Shown here: piece by piece, positions 12,462 through 24,290 of the stretch | Layout of the letters: each line of letters begins with the position of its first letter | Numbering within the stretch: position 1 is the first letter of the stretch | Origin: Sorex araneus | Taxonomy: Eukaryota; Chordata; Mammalia; Eulipotyphla; Soricidae | Direction: 5' to 3' | Length of the DNA: 64,000 nt | NCBI RefSeq assembly: GCF_027595985.1 | Contig: NC_073306.1 | Coordinates: 194,896,000 to 194,959,999 of the forward strand | Notes under the pieces: model-generated | Database searches by the model: none | Seen by the model: the letters and a program-made list of their open reading frames with translations, nothing else | What the model was told of the DNA's origin: nothing | Program-made: the position numbers and the translations under genes

Positions 12462-14625
12462 AAAGGGATGATAGAGTTGAGAGTACACAAATGGCAACCT
12501 CTAAATTAAATAGTCTTTTCTCAGATTACTCTATCTTTACTCTCAGTTTTTGTTAATAATCCCACCATATTCCATATCTCCAAAACTTAGAACCACCATC
12601 ACTCTTCATGCTTTCCTCCTTTTCCCATTATGTGTAATCAGATGTCGGTTTTCTCTGTCTGCTTCAACTCCCATGTAAAATGGTAGTTATCAAATGAGAG
12701 ATCTATTTGGAAAATATTTTGGAAATTCTCTAGAATATTATAGAATGCAATGAAAGCTAATGTTATAATTATCATTATTTATTATTATTGTTATGAGTAT
12801 TTCCCTCTTCTCTAGTCTGTAAGTTCCAGAGATTTTGACTTTCCATTTCATTTTCAGAGAATATAGGAAAGATTTAGGGAAATAGAAAAAAACAATCACT
12901 GAATAATTAATTCTGTATTCTCAGAATTTAATGAAAATTTTATGGCTATGTTTTGAAATTTATAAAACAATATGCTAATAGTTATCCTTTCTCTTATGGG
13001 CTAGTGATGATATAATGACACATAACTTTTAAAATGCTTTGAAAAGTATAATGAAACATATTAACATACTGTTATTTCTGTCTCTCTAACCTAAAAAGAA
13101 AAAATAAGCAAACTAAACTCATAAAAATCAAGAAGAAACTATTGATAGTGATGAGAGATTTAATAAATGCCTACTCAAAGAAAGATTCTATATAATATGC
13201 CATTTGCTTGCCACAAAAATTACACTTTGCTTCACTAGAGTACGATACTGTAGGAAAGGAAAATATAATTGTATCTATCCCTGTTTTTCAATAAAATTGT
13301 TGTAGTGATATGCTGAAGTCTAAGTTAAGAGAAAGAAACATTGTTCAATCTCTATAGTACTTTTACAGGGATGATTCCTGTCTTGCATGACTGGGTACCC
13401 CCGCTCCATAACACCAAAAAGGGAATTTTTACCAGTAATTTTGGGATTCAACTGTGAATTTTACCTACACAATAATTACTATGAAGACCTAACGGTGATT
13501 TTTCTGTTCCTATCAACTTTCTTTATATTCATTAATTGTATCTGTGTGTAAGAAAAAGTTATCTTCTATCTCCCCCCAAGTGAACCTTATTTGATTTGTC
13601 ATCAAGAGCAATTACTCTTCTATTTATGAATAAAATGTCCTGACTTCCTGACAAATTTATCATGGCAATCGAATAAGAAAGAACACTTACATGGTAATCA
13701 GTGCATTATGTGCATTATGCTCCTCCGTAGGGTATTCCAATGTCTGAGTCATTCAAATGGCATTTAGTACATCATACTCAAACAAAATTGCTCATCAATG
13801 TTAACTTTACTCTTAAGCAACGACACCAAATAGATTGATTTCCTATGGCCTTCTCCACCAGGTGCACAGCACTGTGCAATATAACATGAGAGATAACCAG
13901 CAAATGTCTTGAGTAAGCAGATTATTACATAGATGATTAATGCTAAGGAGGAACACTACAAATATTAAGATCCCTGAATCAGAATTGGTTTGAATATTTT
14001 TCTTATGTTCAGGATAATCTCCCCTATTTCCCTTTGTGTCATTTGCTTCTCAACACTTTAATTTCAGTACCAATATATCTCTGATTCATTCAGTACCTTT
14101 TTCAAAATTCATCAGATTTTCATATCTTCAGACCTTTGAGAAAATACCCCTAATTTTTAAAACAAGCTAAAAATGGAACTGGGTCCTTTCAAATGAAGAA
14201 TTGGAGTTGGTGGGCAATAAATGTATGTAAGAGAAAGCTTGATCTAAAAAGATAAGCTTCTGCAAGATACTTTTTGCCCTATCAAATTAAGAAAAAGTAT
14301 TTTACAACAGTGCTTCGCATCTCTAACGTGTGCTCAAATATCCAGAGGGTATTGTTAAATCTTGGATACTGACTCAGTAGGACAGAGAAAAACAGAGATT
14401 CTGCATTTCTCATGATCTCCAAGTACTGCCAATGACGCTGAAACCTGAGGATTATACTTTGAAGACTCAGACCACCTGCAACCACAATGATAAGTACTGG
14501 TAAAAGTTGTATGCTATATGTAGCTGATTTTGTTGGAAATCAGTATAGAGTTTTTGCAAATTAGTTTGGCCTTATAATTCAAAGTGGCACTTCCCAGTTT
14601 TCACTGCATATTTAACAGTTCCAGC
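12462..14625. other. No recognisable feature
   Basis: Unusually repeat-poor for this window: about 2.2 kb of AT-rich sequence without a SINE. No exon-like or RNA structure was recognised. Confidence 0.5.
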
Positions 14626-14788
14626 AAGGAGCCAGTAGAGTTAGTATAGAGGGAAGTCATGTGCCTTGCATGTGGTCAACTCCAGTTGGATCCCCAGCAT
14701 CATAAATACTCCCTCGAGAATCCCCAGGAGTGATCCCTAATCATGGAGCCACATGTAACCTTAAGCACACCAGGTGTGACTAAAATTC
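14626..14788 (+). mobile_element. SINE, short type, old
   Basis: GTGCCTTGCATGTGGTCAAC and CACCAGGTGTGACTAAA remain. Confidence 0.7.
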
Positions 14789-15204
14789 AACTACAAAAAG
14801 TTCCTGGCAAGCAGAACAAAGTTAGTTTAAAAGTTACTTTAAATAAGTTTAAGAACTCTAGTTTTAAACTACTTAGAATCTGTGGTTGTGGAATGCTCTT
14901 AATAAAGAATAATGGACAGTTGGATAGATTGAATTATCATATGGATAATGAAATAGAGCATGTTAAAATAAAACAGGAAAAATGTATGATGCTTGTTTAG
15001 TTTTATTGAATTATGAGTGACATATCCAGAGTATATATATAACGTACTTATGTACATCCATATAAAAATTTTAAATTTTACATTATGGTGATTTCATATG
15101 TGTATACATTGCAAATAAGTTTCCCCGTCTCACACATTTATTAAAACATCCATCATCTCACACATATATCATTTTATAGCAAGAAAAATAGATTCTGCTC
15201 TCTT

Positions 15205-15219
15205 AGAAAACCTCAATTA
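15205..15219. repeat. Target-site duplication, 5' of SELENOT retrocopy
   Basis: AGAAAACCTCAATTA, identical to 16710-16724. The junction TCTT/AGAAAA fits the L1 endonuclease preference (TT/AAAA-like), so the copy was made by L1 machinery. Confidence 0.92.
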
Positions 15220-16709
15220 GCTGGGCGGACGGCGCCTGCGCGGTGGGGCGCTGCGGACAGCGCCTGCGCGGCTTCGCAGGCGGCGTTGGTGGCGGCGGCG
15301 GCGACCATGCGGCGGCTGGTGCTCTTACTGGTGGCAGCGGCGGCGGCCGTGGTCCGCAGCGACGCCTCCACCAACCTGGGTGGCATCTCGACCAGGCGCT
15401 TAAAGATGCAGTACGCCACGGGGCCGCTGCTCAAGTTCCAGATCTGTGTTTCCTGAGGTTATAGGCGGGTGTTTGAAGACTACATGCGGGTTATCAGCCA
15501 GCGGTACCCAGACATCCGCATTGAAGGAGAGAATTACCTCCCTCGACCAATATATCGACAGATAGCATCTTTCCTGTCAGTCTTCAAATTAGTAGTAATA
15601 GGCTTAATAATTGTGGGCAAGGATCCTTTTGCTTTCTTTGGCATGCAAGCTCCTAGCGTCTGGCAGTGGGGCCAAGAAAATAAGGTCTGTGCATGTATGA
15701 TGGTTTTCTAATTGAGCAAGCAACATGATTGAGAACCAGTGCATGTCAACTGGTGCATTTGAGATCACTTTAAATGATGTACCTGTCTGGTCTAAGCTGG
15801 AATCTGGTCACCTTCCGTCAGTGCAACAGCTTGTTCAAATTCTTGATAATGAAATGAAGCTTAACGTGCATATGGATTCAATCCCACGTCACCGGTCATA
15901 GCCCCACCTCTCAGCACTGGAAACTCTTTTACATTAAGGGATTCTCCAAGAGCAGCGCGGCTGCCCTCATGAAGGCCTGCGCTGAAGACAGCAGCTGTTG
16001 GTGCAGGCTGGATCTTCCTGGAAGGCTCATTGTACCTCTTGGGAAACCTCAATGCAAGACAGTTGTTCAGTGCTGGCACATTTTGGAATTCTGCACATTC
16101 GAGGAGTGCAATAATACTGTATAGCTTTTTTTTCTCCCTTTCCCAAATCCACTCAGTTAATAGTTTTTTTTTTTTAAATGTGACATTACTACTTGTACCT
16201 TTTCTTTCTTAGTCATATTTGACAAAGTCGGATATTTAGTTGCAATTAATTTCACTTCAAAAGATGCCTGTTTAAATCTGTTGTAATTTTATATGAATTT
16301 TCCTTTTTATAGTTTAAAATCAGTCCTTTGAGGAGTATAGTTGAAGTTCCCAAATACTTTATAAGAGTCTATCAGACATCTCTGATTTGGCCATGTCCAG
16401 ATTATGGTCTCCAGAAATACCATATAGATTGTGAGCAGTGCATTATACAAGATTATGGGGGAAATCCTATATCCAGAGTACTCTACCCATTTTTGTGTAT
16501 GTGTGTGTATGCATGTACGATTACCAAGAACTACTAAAAGACCAACTGCTTTTTCAGTCCTGTTGTGTAGTTAGTGTCTTGCCTTGACCAATCTAATGAG
16601 TTGATTAACTGGGTCTTTATAACTTAACCCAATGCAAAACTAAGCAAATATTAGTTAAATAAAATGTTTGAATTTATCTCCCAGTGTACCTGTTAACATA
16701 AAAAAAAAA
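15220..16709 (+). pseudogene. SELENOT: Processed retrocopy of selenoprotein T, broken
   Basis: Selenoprotein T is an endoplasmic-reticulum thioredoxin-like selenoenzyme with a CxxU centre. This copy is intronless and includes a GC-rich 5' UTR (15220-15306), ATG at 15307, a signal-like start MRRLVLLLVAAAA, the CVSU motif with TGA as Sec codon 50 (15454-15456), conserved segments such as RYPDIRIEGENYLP and IIVGKDPFAFFGMQAPS, and the parental stop TAG at 15899-15901. Two lesions kill it: TAA at codon 135 (15709-15711), where the parent has Phe, and a 4-bp duplication just after, around 15716-15722, that shifts the frame. Past the shift the rest of the protein is still readable to HRS-stop. The 3' UTR, AATAAA (16658-16663) and poly(A) tail are all present. 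A 15-bp target duplication flanks it. High identity suggests a fairly young copy. Confidence 0.95.
15969..16013 (+). other. SECIS element in the SELENOT retrocopy
   Basis: The core ATGA is at 15969-15972 and its partner GGAT at 16010-16013. Between them AGGCCTGCGC pairs with GTGCAGGCT (one G bulged). An AA sits at 15985-15986 on the 5' side of the apical loop, and a small ACAGC/GCTGT helix above it makes it form-2-like. These are the three landmarks of a eukaryotic SECIS, which directs UGA decoding as selenocysteine. Confidence 0.85.
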
Positions 16710-16724
16710 AGAAAACCTCAATTA
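16710..16724. repeat. Target-site duplication, 3' of SELENOT retrocopy
   Basis: Second copy of AGAAAACCTCAATTA, directly after the A-run that ends the retrocopy. Confidence 0.92.
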
Positions 16725-16775
16725 CATAATAGTGTTACAAACTATAGTTACCATGATATATATTTGATCCCAGAC

Positions 16776-17852
16776 TGTAGGATAACATAGCCTCAGATAG
16801 TTTAGGTTTATTGGGTTACTCCCATTACAGTGCTCCCACTCCTCTTTGTTTATTTGTAGCTTCTTTCTTAGTGTTCTGTTGACTTGTAAATATTGTTTTT
16901 CTCTTCTCCTTGAGTCCTTTGCATAGTTTATTCAGAGCAATGTCCTTTTTGTATGGACACAGGAAGACTTAGAAAATGCTATGCTTTTGTAACCTGGGAG
17001 TCATTTGACTCTACATGGTATTTTCCTCCTGGGCATCTATCTGTTCTCTTGACCTAAGCCTCAGCTGCCCTTACTTCCTAGCACTCCCAAAAGCAGGGTC
17101 CCAACTAGGGACGAGACAGACCCAGGACAAGCGGTGAGTTATGTGCTACCCTGGGATCGAGATGGGCCTGGCAAAGTGCCTAATGTTTAACTATATTAAG
17201 AGCTTGATCATGGACAAATGTTGTCATGATCCAAACAGTGATAACTAGATTTGGACCCTGCTAGGGTTAGGAATGATTAATCTGGCCTGAGTGCTGTAGT
17301 CTGAGCCTGTGGCAAGATGTTGCCAGGAGAGCTGCTTTGCAAGCCTCAATGTATCTCTTGCTATGTCCATACAAAAATAACTACTATTAAGATGTTAATG
17401 AGTGTTTGGAATAAGGAGAGGGAAAAAACCCTTAAGAGGTATTTTGCCTACTGGAAGGGCTTTGGAATGCCCCTAGGTTGTGTTCCCTTTGAACCTGACA
17501 GCCCTCAGGAAAGGCTTTCTTATGTTGATTTTGCTACCTGGCAGTGTGTAACCTAGGGGCAAGGGCGGGAGAGGAAAAAGGGAGGAGAAAGATAGCGAGA
17601 GAAGGCTGCAGCAGATCCAGAGAGAGAACGGAGCTGGGAGTGCGGGAGATGAGAAAGATGGAAGATTGAATAAAGGGTAACTAATCAGCAACCAGCTTGG
17701 TCCTCCTTCTTCCTTCGCCTGTCCTTAACCGCCGGCCGTCCCGATCCAGCCCACACATAGCGATTCCAGAGCACCGAACGCGGGCGGTGAGACAGAACCG
17801 CCTGGAGAGCCCGAGAGTGCACATGCTCCTTGGCGTGCCTTAGTTTTTTACA
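16776..17852 (+). mobile_element. Solo LTR of an endogenous retrovirus, with 6-bp duplication
   Basis: The element starts TGTAGGATAACA and ends TTTTTTACA, with CCAGAC on both sides (16770-16775 and 17853-17858). A GAATAAAG poly(A) signal lies at about 17668. The flanks rejoin cleanly into an L1 sequence (TTTGATCCCAGAC / CTTATTCATCTT), confirming both borders. No internal retroviral genes are present, so it is a solo LTR. Confidence 0.8.
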
Positions 17853-18010
17853 CCAGACCTTATTCATCTTCTATCTTAAAGTTTGTACCCTTCACCAACC
17901 TCTGTGTTTCTCCGTCCTCCCAAGTCCTGACCACCACTCGTCTATTGTCTGTGTCAATGAATTGGAGGGTTTTTTCTCTAGGCTCCACATATAACTGATA
18001 TCATGATGAC

Positions 18011-18190
18011 CAGGGCTCACACACAGGTCTAACATGCTATGGTGCAGGGCTCACATGCTGGGGTGCAGGCTCACACACTGGGGTGCAGGACTCACATGCT
18101 GGGGTGCAGGCTCACACACTGGGATGCAGGGCTCACATGCTGGGGTACAGGTCTCACATGCTAGGGTGCAGGTCTCACATGCTGGGCTGC
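18011..18190. repeat. Minisatellite, about 20-bp unit, 8-9 copies
   Basis: The unit is CTCACATGCTGGGGTGCAGG with variants (CACACACTGGGGTGCAGG, CTAGGGTGCAGG). Unit length alternates 20-21 bp. It gives a short artefactual frame rich in CRSHMLG repeats. Confidence 0.9.
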
Positions 18191-19787
18191 TGTGCACCTG
18201 AAATCACACACTTTTGTTGCAGAGTCAGAAATCCCTTGATTTCACTCAGCACACTGATGGTGCCCTCAGGGTGAGGCCTCGAAGGCAGGCCTTGCCAATC
18301 ACTGAGCCAACCTTCAGGTGAATCTTGACCTCCCTCTGCTGGCCAGGCAATATCAGCAAAAGACTAACTCCGACACGGCGAAGTCCCAAGGGCAGTACCC
18401 TATACACACCCTATACATGTCTCTCAGTCATGCAATGAACAGTTTTGAAATGCTTGGTATGTGCTAGACACAATGTATGTGTTGCAAATCCAAAAGAAAA
18501 GATAAGCAATCTCTGTCCTTGAAAACCTATACTTTTCTCCAGTAAATGACCTAGTGATACACAACTCTTGAGCTGAAAATCAAAACTTTGTTCTGTCAAA
18601 AAAGGTGATCGGTACACATTCATGATGGGTTATAAAAATACGACAACTCATACTTTATGCCATCCGTACCCCAAGAGTGCCCCACACATTGAATTGGGTT
18701 TAAATTCAGAGGCAACCAACCTTAGAGGAAATATTTTTTACATATATTTACATACATACATATATATAAGCACACAAGGTTCAACCTTTAACATATTAGT
18801 GATCTCTCATAGAAGGGCCTAATGACCTCTGGGTAAAATACAACAATCTTCACACTCTTTCCTCTAAGGAAACTTTTTTGTAACATTTTGAGCAGTTTTT
18901 CCTAACAAACAATGCAAAATAAATTATTTCAGTTCTGCTTTGGCCAGGGGTTGGGTTTCAGGATGGAAACATCCGAAATAGAGTCACGGGAAGGTGTAAT
19001 GGTGGTGTGATTGATGCTTGAATATTAAATGCAATCAAACATTGTGAAGTACTTTATAAAATAGAAAAGTTTTTTTCAATACATAAATAATTCTTTTAAA
19101 TACCGTGTCTCCATAAAGGTCAGGGATAGTCTTCAATGATAACCTCTGGAAGATACTATAATATTTAAACTCTCAGACATCCCTAATCTATGGAAAGGGC
19201 AAAAAATAAGAACACTAGAAACTAAAGGAGTAAAGGGTCCCAAAAAACCAAGAAGTCTGAGTAAAAGTGAGATCAGTTGCCTAAAGAAAACTTAGGTGCA
19301 TCCTTGATTCTTTTCTCATTTAGACATAATTTAAAGACTTTCATCTTTGCAAGACAATGAAATTTCACACAAAAATTCTAGCACTCTTTTTGCTAGTTTT
19401 GTTAATTAATTAGCTGCCTACATGATGTAATGAACAGACATGATATTTGAAGAATGACATCCCTGAAAAAGCATTCCCTAAAATTGTTATTTTATTCAGA
19501 AATGTCTACAGCAGATGGTTAGGATGAATTTTACTTAACTATCAACTAGCGAATCAATAAAATTTAAAATTCACATTTTTGCCCCAAGGATTTGGATACT
19601 TTTGAATTATGACAACATAAAAATTATAAAGAGATGAAAAAACACTGAGATGTGAAATGTTAGACTAACTTAAAACCTTTATCAAAACATTTTAATAATT
19701 TCTCAAGACACATTTTATAAATTCTTCAGTCTTGTGTTTTAAAGTCTCTGATAACTGCTCTACCCAACTTCAATGATCTCACTATGT
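18191..19787. other. No recognisable gene
   Basis: AT-rich sequence with a CATATATA-type microsatellite near 18740-18770 and a possible L2 scrap near 18440-18480. Confidence 0.45.
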
Positions 19788-19905
19788 ATTTGCTTTGCAG
19801 TGTAAAAACCTAACTCATGCATTTCACATTGCAGTGTAAAAACCTAACTTCAAAATCTCACCATGAGTTTGCTTTGCAGTGTGAAAACCTAACTCAACCT
19901 AACTG
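19788..19905. repeat. Short imperfect tandem repeat, about 3 copies
   Basis: Copies of TTGCAGTGTAAAAACCTAAC occur at about 19794, 19832 and 19874 (the last with GTGTGAAAACC), separated by related spacers of about 20 bp. Origin unknown. Confidence 0.7.
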
Positions 19906-20088
19906 TTGCTGCAAAGTAAAGCTTCCAAAGTGGCCCTACTGACCTCTGAAAGATGATGAAATGATGTGGGGGGATGGGGGAGGGAGGGTGGGAGCAGGGA
20001 GGAGTAACCCTGCTGCCACTGCCATTGGAGGTGTTGAATAAAAATAAGGAAGTAAGAGTAATTGAGTCATAAGGAGAAGAGAAGAAAA

Positions 20089-20272
20089 AATCATTTTTTT
20101 TTTGGCTTTTTGGGTCACACCCAGCGATGCACAGGAGTTACTCCTGGCTTTTGCATTCAGGAATCACTCCTGGCCATGCTCGGGGTACCATATGGGATGC
20201 TGGGAATCATACCCGGGTTGGCCGTGTGCAAGGCAAACGCCCTACCCACTGTGCTATATAGCTCCAGGCCCC
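20089..20272 (-). mobile_element. SINE, short type, with 12-bp duplication
   Basis: GAAGAGAAGAAA occurs at 20077-20088 and 20273-20284. Confidence 0.92.
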
Positions 20273-20739
20273 GAAGAGAAGAAATTTTTGAAGAAATATT
20301 TGTGCATGTTTTATCTGTTATGTAACACAGTATTAACACTGCAGTGATGATATTATTTCCAAATAAACATGCAGATATGCATATGATAGCCAATCAGTGA
20401 TAAAGTCCAGGACTGGGTCTTAGCAAGCAAGTGCTGGGAACTGAGTGTATCACAGAATCTCAGGAAGCTGCCTTCAAATAATACATTGCTGATATGCTAT
20501 GCATTGCTGATATGATAAGCTGTGATGTCTTCCGGACTGCAAAACGTTTGACAGAAATTTGTACTCATGGGAAAGATAAGGATTTCTCTTATTTTCAAGC
20601 TCTAAAGAAAACTTTTTTAGACAACCAACATTGTTGAAACTTTTTAAAATAGCATCCAGACAAGATGACAATAGAATATGCCCTTTTAACATTTTGCTTA
20701 TGATTGCTACATTAGAAAAAAATGGTTATTGGTAAAGAG

Positions 20740-20940
20740 CTTGTTCTACCAGCTTTATTGTTTTTAATTTTTCAATTTTATTTTCATAAAGTTGTTCACA
20801 ATATTTGATTACATTCAATATTTCAACACCAGTCGAACCACCATTACACCTTCCCACCCCATTATTTCAAATTTTCCCTCCACTCAAGACTGCCCCACAG
20901 GCAGATGCTAATTAATTTATTTTGTATTGCTTGTTGTGAA
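20740..20940 (-). mobile_element. Old L1 3' UTR fragment
   Basis: TTTCATAAAGTTGTTCACAA ... ATTTCAACACCAGTCGAACC resembles the complement of a diverged L1 3' UTR of the type seen at 24111. Confidence 0.4.
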
Positions 20941-21125
20941 TAGTATAGGATGTCACATGGCTGTATGCTCTTTCTACCAGCATTGAGTAGGTAATACAAA
21001 CGTACACATAAGCCAGTGTCTGGTGTAACAAAAACTTTTTGAGCAGTAATACAGTGTGAAGAAATGTTGAAATGGCTCAAAATATTCACGACTCATTATG
21101 TGAGTATATGGGAAAAATACAGCTA

Positions 21126-21235
21126 CGCTTTGCATGCAGGAAGCCTGAATTAAACCCCTGGCATCATGTTGTCCCCCAAGCATCACCAGAAACACTTCCT
21201 GAGCACTGAGTTGGAGTAAACCCTAAGAAAAGCTC
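21126..21235 (+). mobile_element. SINE fragment
   Basis: GCATGCAGGAAGCCTGAATTAAACCCC and GAGTTGGAGTAAACCC remain; the head is missing. Confidence 0.5.
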
Positions 21236-21519
21236 TACTCCCAAAGGAAGCCTATTCTCCACATAGCCTGATAAGTTAGTCAACGTTTCCAGAAAATGAA
21301 ACTTTACTTTTAACGAACAGGTGGCTCATAAAGAAGAAAAAATTATTATTTGCTACAAATAATAATTCTTATTATTTGCTACAAATTTATAAACTGATAT
21401 TAAAGAGCATCAGTATTTTATTCATTTCATGGGAGAGTTTTCTAAAGAAAAAGAAATCTCCCTGAGATGTCTTGTCTAGTCAGTTGATACTAATGATGCT
21501 ACAAAAATAATAGCATGTA

Positions 21520-21705
21520 GGGGCGGGAGCGACAGCACAGCAGGAAGGGCTCTTTCCTTGCACGCAGTCCATCCGAGTTTGATCTCGGCATCTCCATTGT
21601 CCCCTAAGCCCAGGAGGACTGATTCCGAAGTTCCAAACCAGGACTAACCCACACTCAAGTGCTCAGGGCTTACTTTTGATTGCTGCTGTACTATCTCTCT
21701 GGACT
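21520..21705 (+). mobile_element. SINE, short type, joined to an inverted fragment
   Basis: A plus-sense copy to about 21650 is followed by a minus-sense scrap (GTGCTCAGGGCTTAC ... TACTATCTCTCTGG). Confidence 0.65.
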
Positions 21706-21753
21706 TCTCTCTTGCATATTTCTTAAAATGTGTTTCCAAATGTATTACTGTAC

Positions 21754-22855
21754 TGTAGGATAACATTGGTTTGTCCTTTCTGTCTTGCCACAGGGAGCTT
21801 AGGTTTATTGGGCTACTCCCATCACAGTGCTCCCATTCCTCTGTGTTTATTTGTGACTTCTTTCTTTGTGCTCTGTTTCTCGAACTGGTCAATTACCTTT
21901 ATCTCCTAATCAGACTCCATTAACTTGTAAATATTGCTTTTCTCTTCTCCTTAAGTCTTTGCATAGTTAATTCAAAGTAATGTCAGGAAGACAGTTAATG
22001 CTGTGCTTTTGTAACTTGGGAGTTAATTGACTCCGAATGATATTCACTCCTGGTCATCTATTCTCTCAATTTAAGCCTCAATTGCCCTTACTTCCTAGCA
22101 CCCCAAAAGCAGGGTCCCCGACAAGGGACTGGATAGACCCAGGGCAAGCTGTGAGCTACCCTGGCATCGATATGGGCTGGGTCAAAGCGCCATACTGCTT
22201 AACTACAAGTTAAGAGCATGGTCATGAATAAATTCTGTCCTGATCCAAAAAAATAACAGCTGGATTAGGACCCTGCTAGGGTTAGAAAGGTTAATCTGAC
22301 CTGAGCACTGTAGTCTGAGATCTTTAGGGAGATGTCCTCAGGATAGCCACCCTACAAGCTTAATGTATCTCTTACTGTGTCCATGCAAAATAACTAATAA
22401 TAAGAAGTAGAATTAAGATGCTAATTAGGTTAATCTTAATCAACATATCAAAAGTCCCTCCTGATCAAGGGCGGAAATATCACAGGGGCTTTTGATATGT
22501 TGATTGTGCCACTGGGGTGGGGTGTGGTGGGTACTCCCATTTGGGGGGGAGGGGGGGAGTTGGAGAGAGATTCGAGAGACTGAGGCTGCAAGAGGGAGTG
22601 CAGAGAGGTGAGCGGGAGAGACAGGAGATGGGAATGAGGGCAGTGTGAGACTAGAATGTGGAGCTTAGTGAGACTGGAAAAGGCGCATGGGGAGAACGGA
22701 ATAAACAGCAACTGATCACCATCCAGCCTGACCCTCATTTCCTTCTTCGTGCGCCCATGGAATTGGCCCTCCCAGGTAGGGAAGTGGCCTGAGACCACCG
22801 AACACAGACAGCGAGAGAGAGCCACGGGTTCCCTAGCCATCTGGAGTGTAAGCAC
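21754..22855 (+). mobile_element. Solo LTR, same family as 16776-17852
   Basis: Starts TGTAGGATAACATTGG, and shares long blocks with the 16776 copy (GGTTTATTGGGCTACTCCCA, CCTTACTTCCTAGCACC, AAAGCAGGGTCCC). GGAATAAACAGCAACTGATC holds the poly(A) signal at about 22699. A G-run lies at about 22540-22560. The 3' border is uncertain and no clear duplication was found. Confidence 0.7.
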
Positions 22856-22920
22856 ATATGTCAATCATCATACTTAGTTGCCAAAAATATGAGGGAACAC
22901 TTAAGTCCTGAGCATTAAGT

Positions 22921-23174
22921 TACTGTATCACTGTATCACTGTCAGCCCATTGCTCATTGATTTGCTCGAGCAGGCACCAGTAATATCTCCAATGTGAGAC
23001 TTGTTGTTACTGTTTTTGGCATATCAAATACGCCACTGGTAGCTTGCCAGGCTCTGCCATGAGGGTGAGATACTCTCGGTAGCTTGCCAGGCTCTTCAAG
23101 AGGGGCAGAGGATCGAACCTGGGTTGGCCACATGCAGGGCAACCACCTTACCCACTGTGCTATGGCTCCAGCCC
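22921..23174 (-). mobile_element. SINE, long type, with 11-bp duplication
   Basis: GAGCATTAAGT at 22910-22920 and 23175-23185. Confidence 0.92.
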
Positions 23175-23457
23175 GAGCATTAAGTCATTCAACAAAAATC
23201 AGAAGTAATTAATTGATTGAGAGAGTGGATAACTGTATTGATCTTGCTGAGGCCTCCAGTCACTTTCTGCTTCATGTAGAAGTTGACTGACTCTCAAAAG
23301 GGGCCTATTTGGATCAGTTTTACAAACTCTGTAACTTCAGTGCTAGAATTTCTAGAGAATAAAGATGATAATTTATGAGTCAATGTGGTTGATTCAAAAA
23401 AATAATGTCTTATTTGATAGACTAGTTCTATAAATTTAATTTAAAAAGCTAGCTACA

Positions 23458-23626
23458 GGGGCTGGAGCCATAGTACAGCAGATAGGGCATTTGCCTTACA
23501 TGCGGCTGGCCTAGGTTTGATTCCCAGCATCCCATATGGTTCCCTGAGCACTGCCAGGAGTAATTCCTGAGTGCAAAAGCCAAGAGTAACCTCTGTGAGT
23601 TGCCAGGTGTGACCCAAAAAGAAAAA
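23458..23626 (+). mobile_element. SINE, short type, with 15-bp duplication
   Basis: AAAAAGCTAGCTACA at 23443-23457 and 23627-23641. Confidence 0.93.
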
Positions 23627-23959
23627 AAAAAGCTAGCTACAAGGTGATGATCTGAAATTAATCAAAGCAAAAAATGTTTTTACTGTTTTTGTGGAAAACT
23701 TCTGCACAAATGAAATTTTAGATGAGAGAAATTTAGTCAATTTCAAAATCTCTGAGCAGTAGAAAAATAAAGTGAAGACTTGGTTAATTATTGTCAGTAC
23801 TTGGAGGCACTTCACTCTAATTTCAATCACTGATTTGAAGAGATTCTTAAAAGGAAAAATTCCCAGTAGGAGTTTGGATACTATTTCAAGTACTCAGAGG
23901 ATTCTCCAACATCAGATAAGAAAGAGATAGAGTGAGAAGCGATAGGGACCAGGTCAGGG

Positions 23960-24290
23960 GAGTCAGACACAAAGATGGTGTTAAAAATGATAGGGTCAAA
24001 GATCCAAACCACAGAGTCAACAACATGGAAATCAAAAGACCCAAATTAACAACTGAAATCGAAAGGTATTAGAAAGGTCAAGAGGTCAAGAGGTCAGGCT
24101 GGAGAGGATGGGGGTAGGGCAGGAGGGTGGGGGCGGGGCCAATAGGAGGAAATTTGGAAACAATGGTGGAGGGAAGTTGTCACTGGTGGTGGGATCAGTA
24201 ATACAGTACTGTATGTCTGAAACTCAGCTATGAATATCTTTATGACTTATAATGCACTTGTTCTTAAAGTATGGGGGAAAAATAAATGAA
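23960..24290 (+). mobile_element. Diverged L1 3' UTR
   Basis: CACTGGTGGTGGGATC ... TGTCTGAAACTCAGCTATGA parallels the younger L1 tail CACTGGTGGAGGGATGGGTG ... TGACTGAAAC. Confidence 0.5.

Larger units (their letters stand above)
15001..18005 (-). mobile_element. Old L1 fragment, split by two insertions
   Basis: Pieces at about 15001-15204, 16725-16775 and 17859-18005 read together as the complement of a widespread mammalian L1 3' region (ACTATAGTTACCATG ... CTTATTCATCTT ... AAAGTTTGTACCCTTCACCAACCTC ... CCACATATAACTGATATCATG). The SELENOT retrocopy and the solo LTR interrupt it. Confidence 0.65.

Noticed and set aside
15454-15456. TGA in the SELENOT copy as a disabling stop
   Set aside because: This is the ancestral selenocysteine codon of the CVSU motif, supported by the SECIS downstream. 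The real lesions are at 15709 and the 4-bp duplication.
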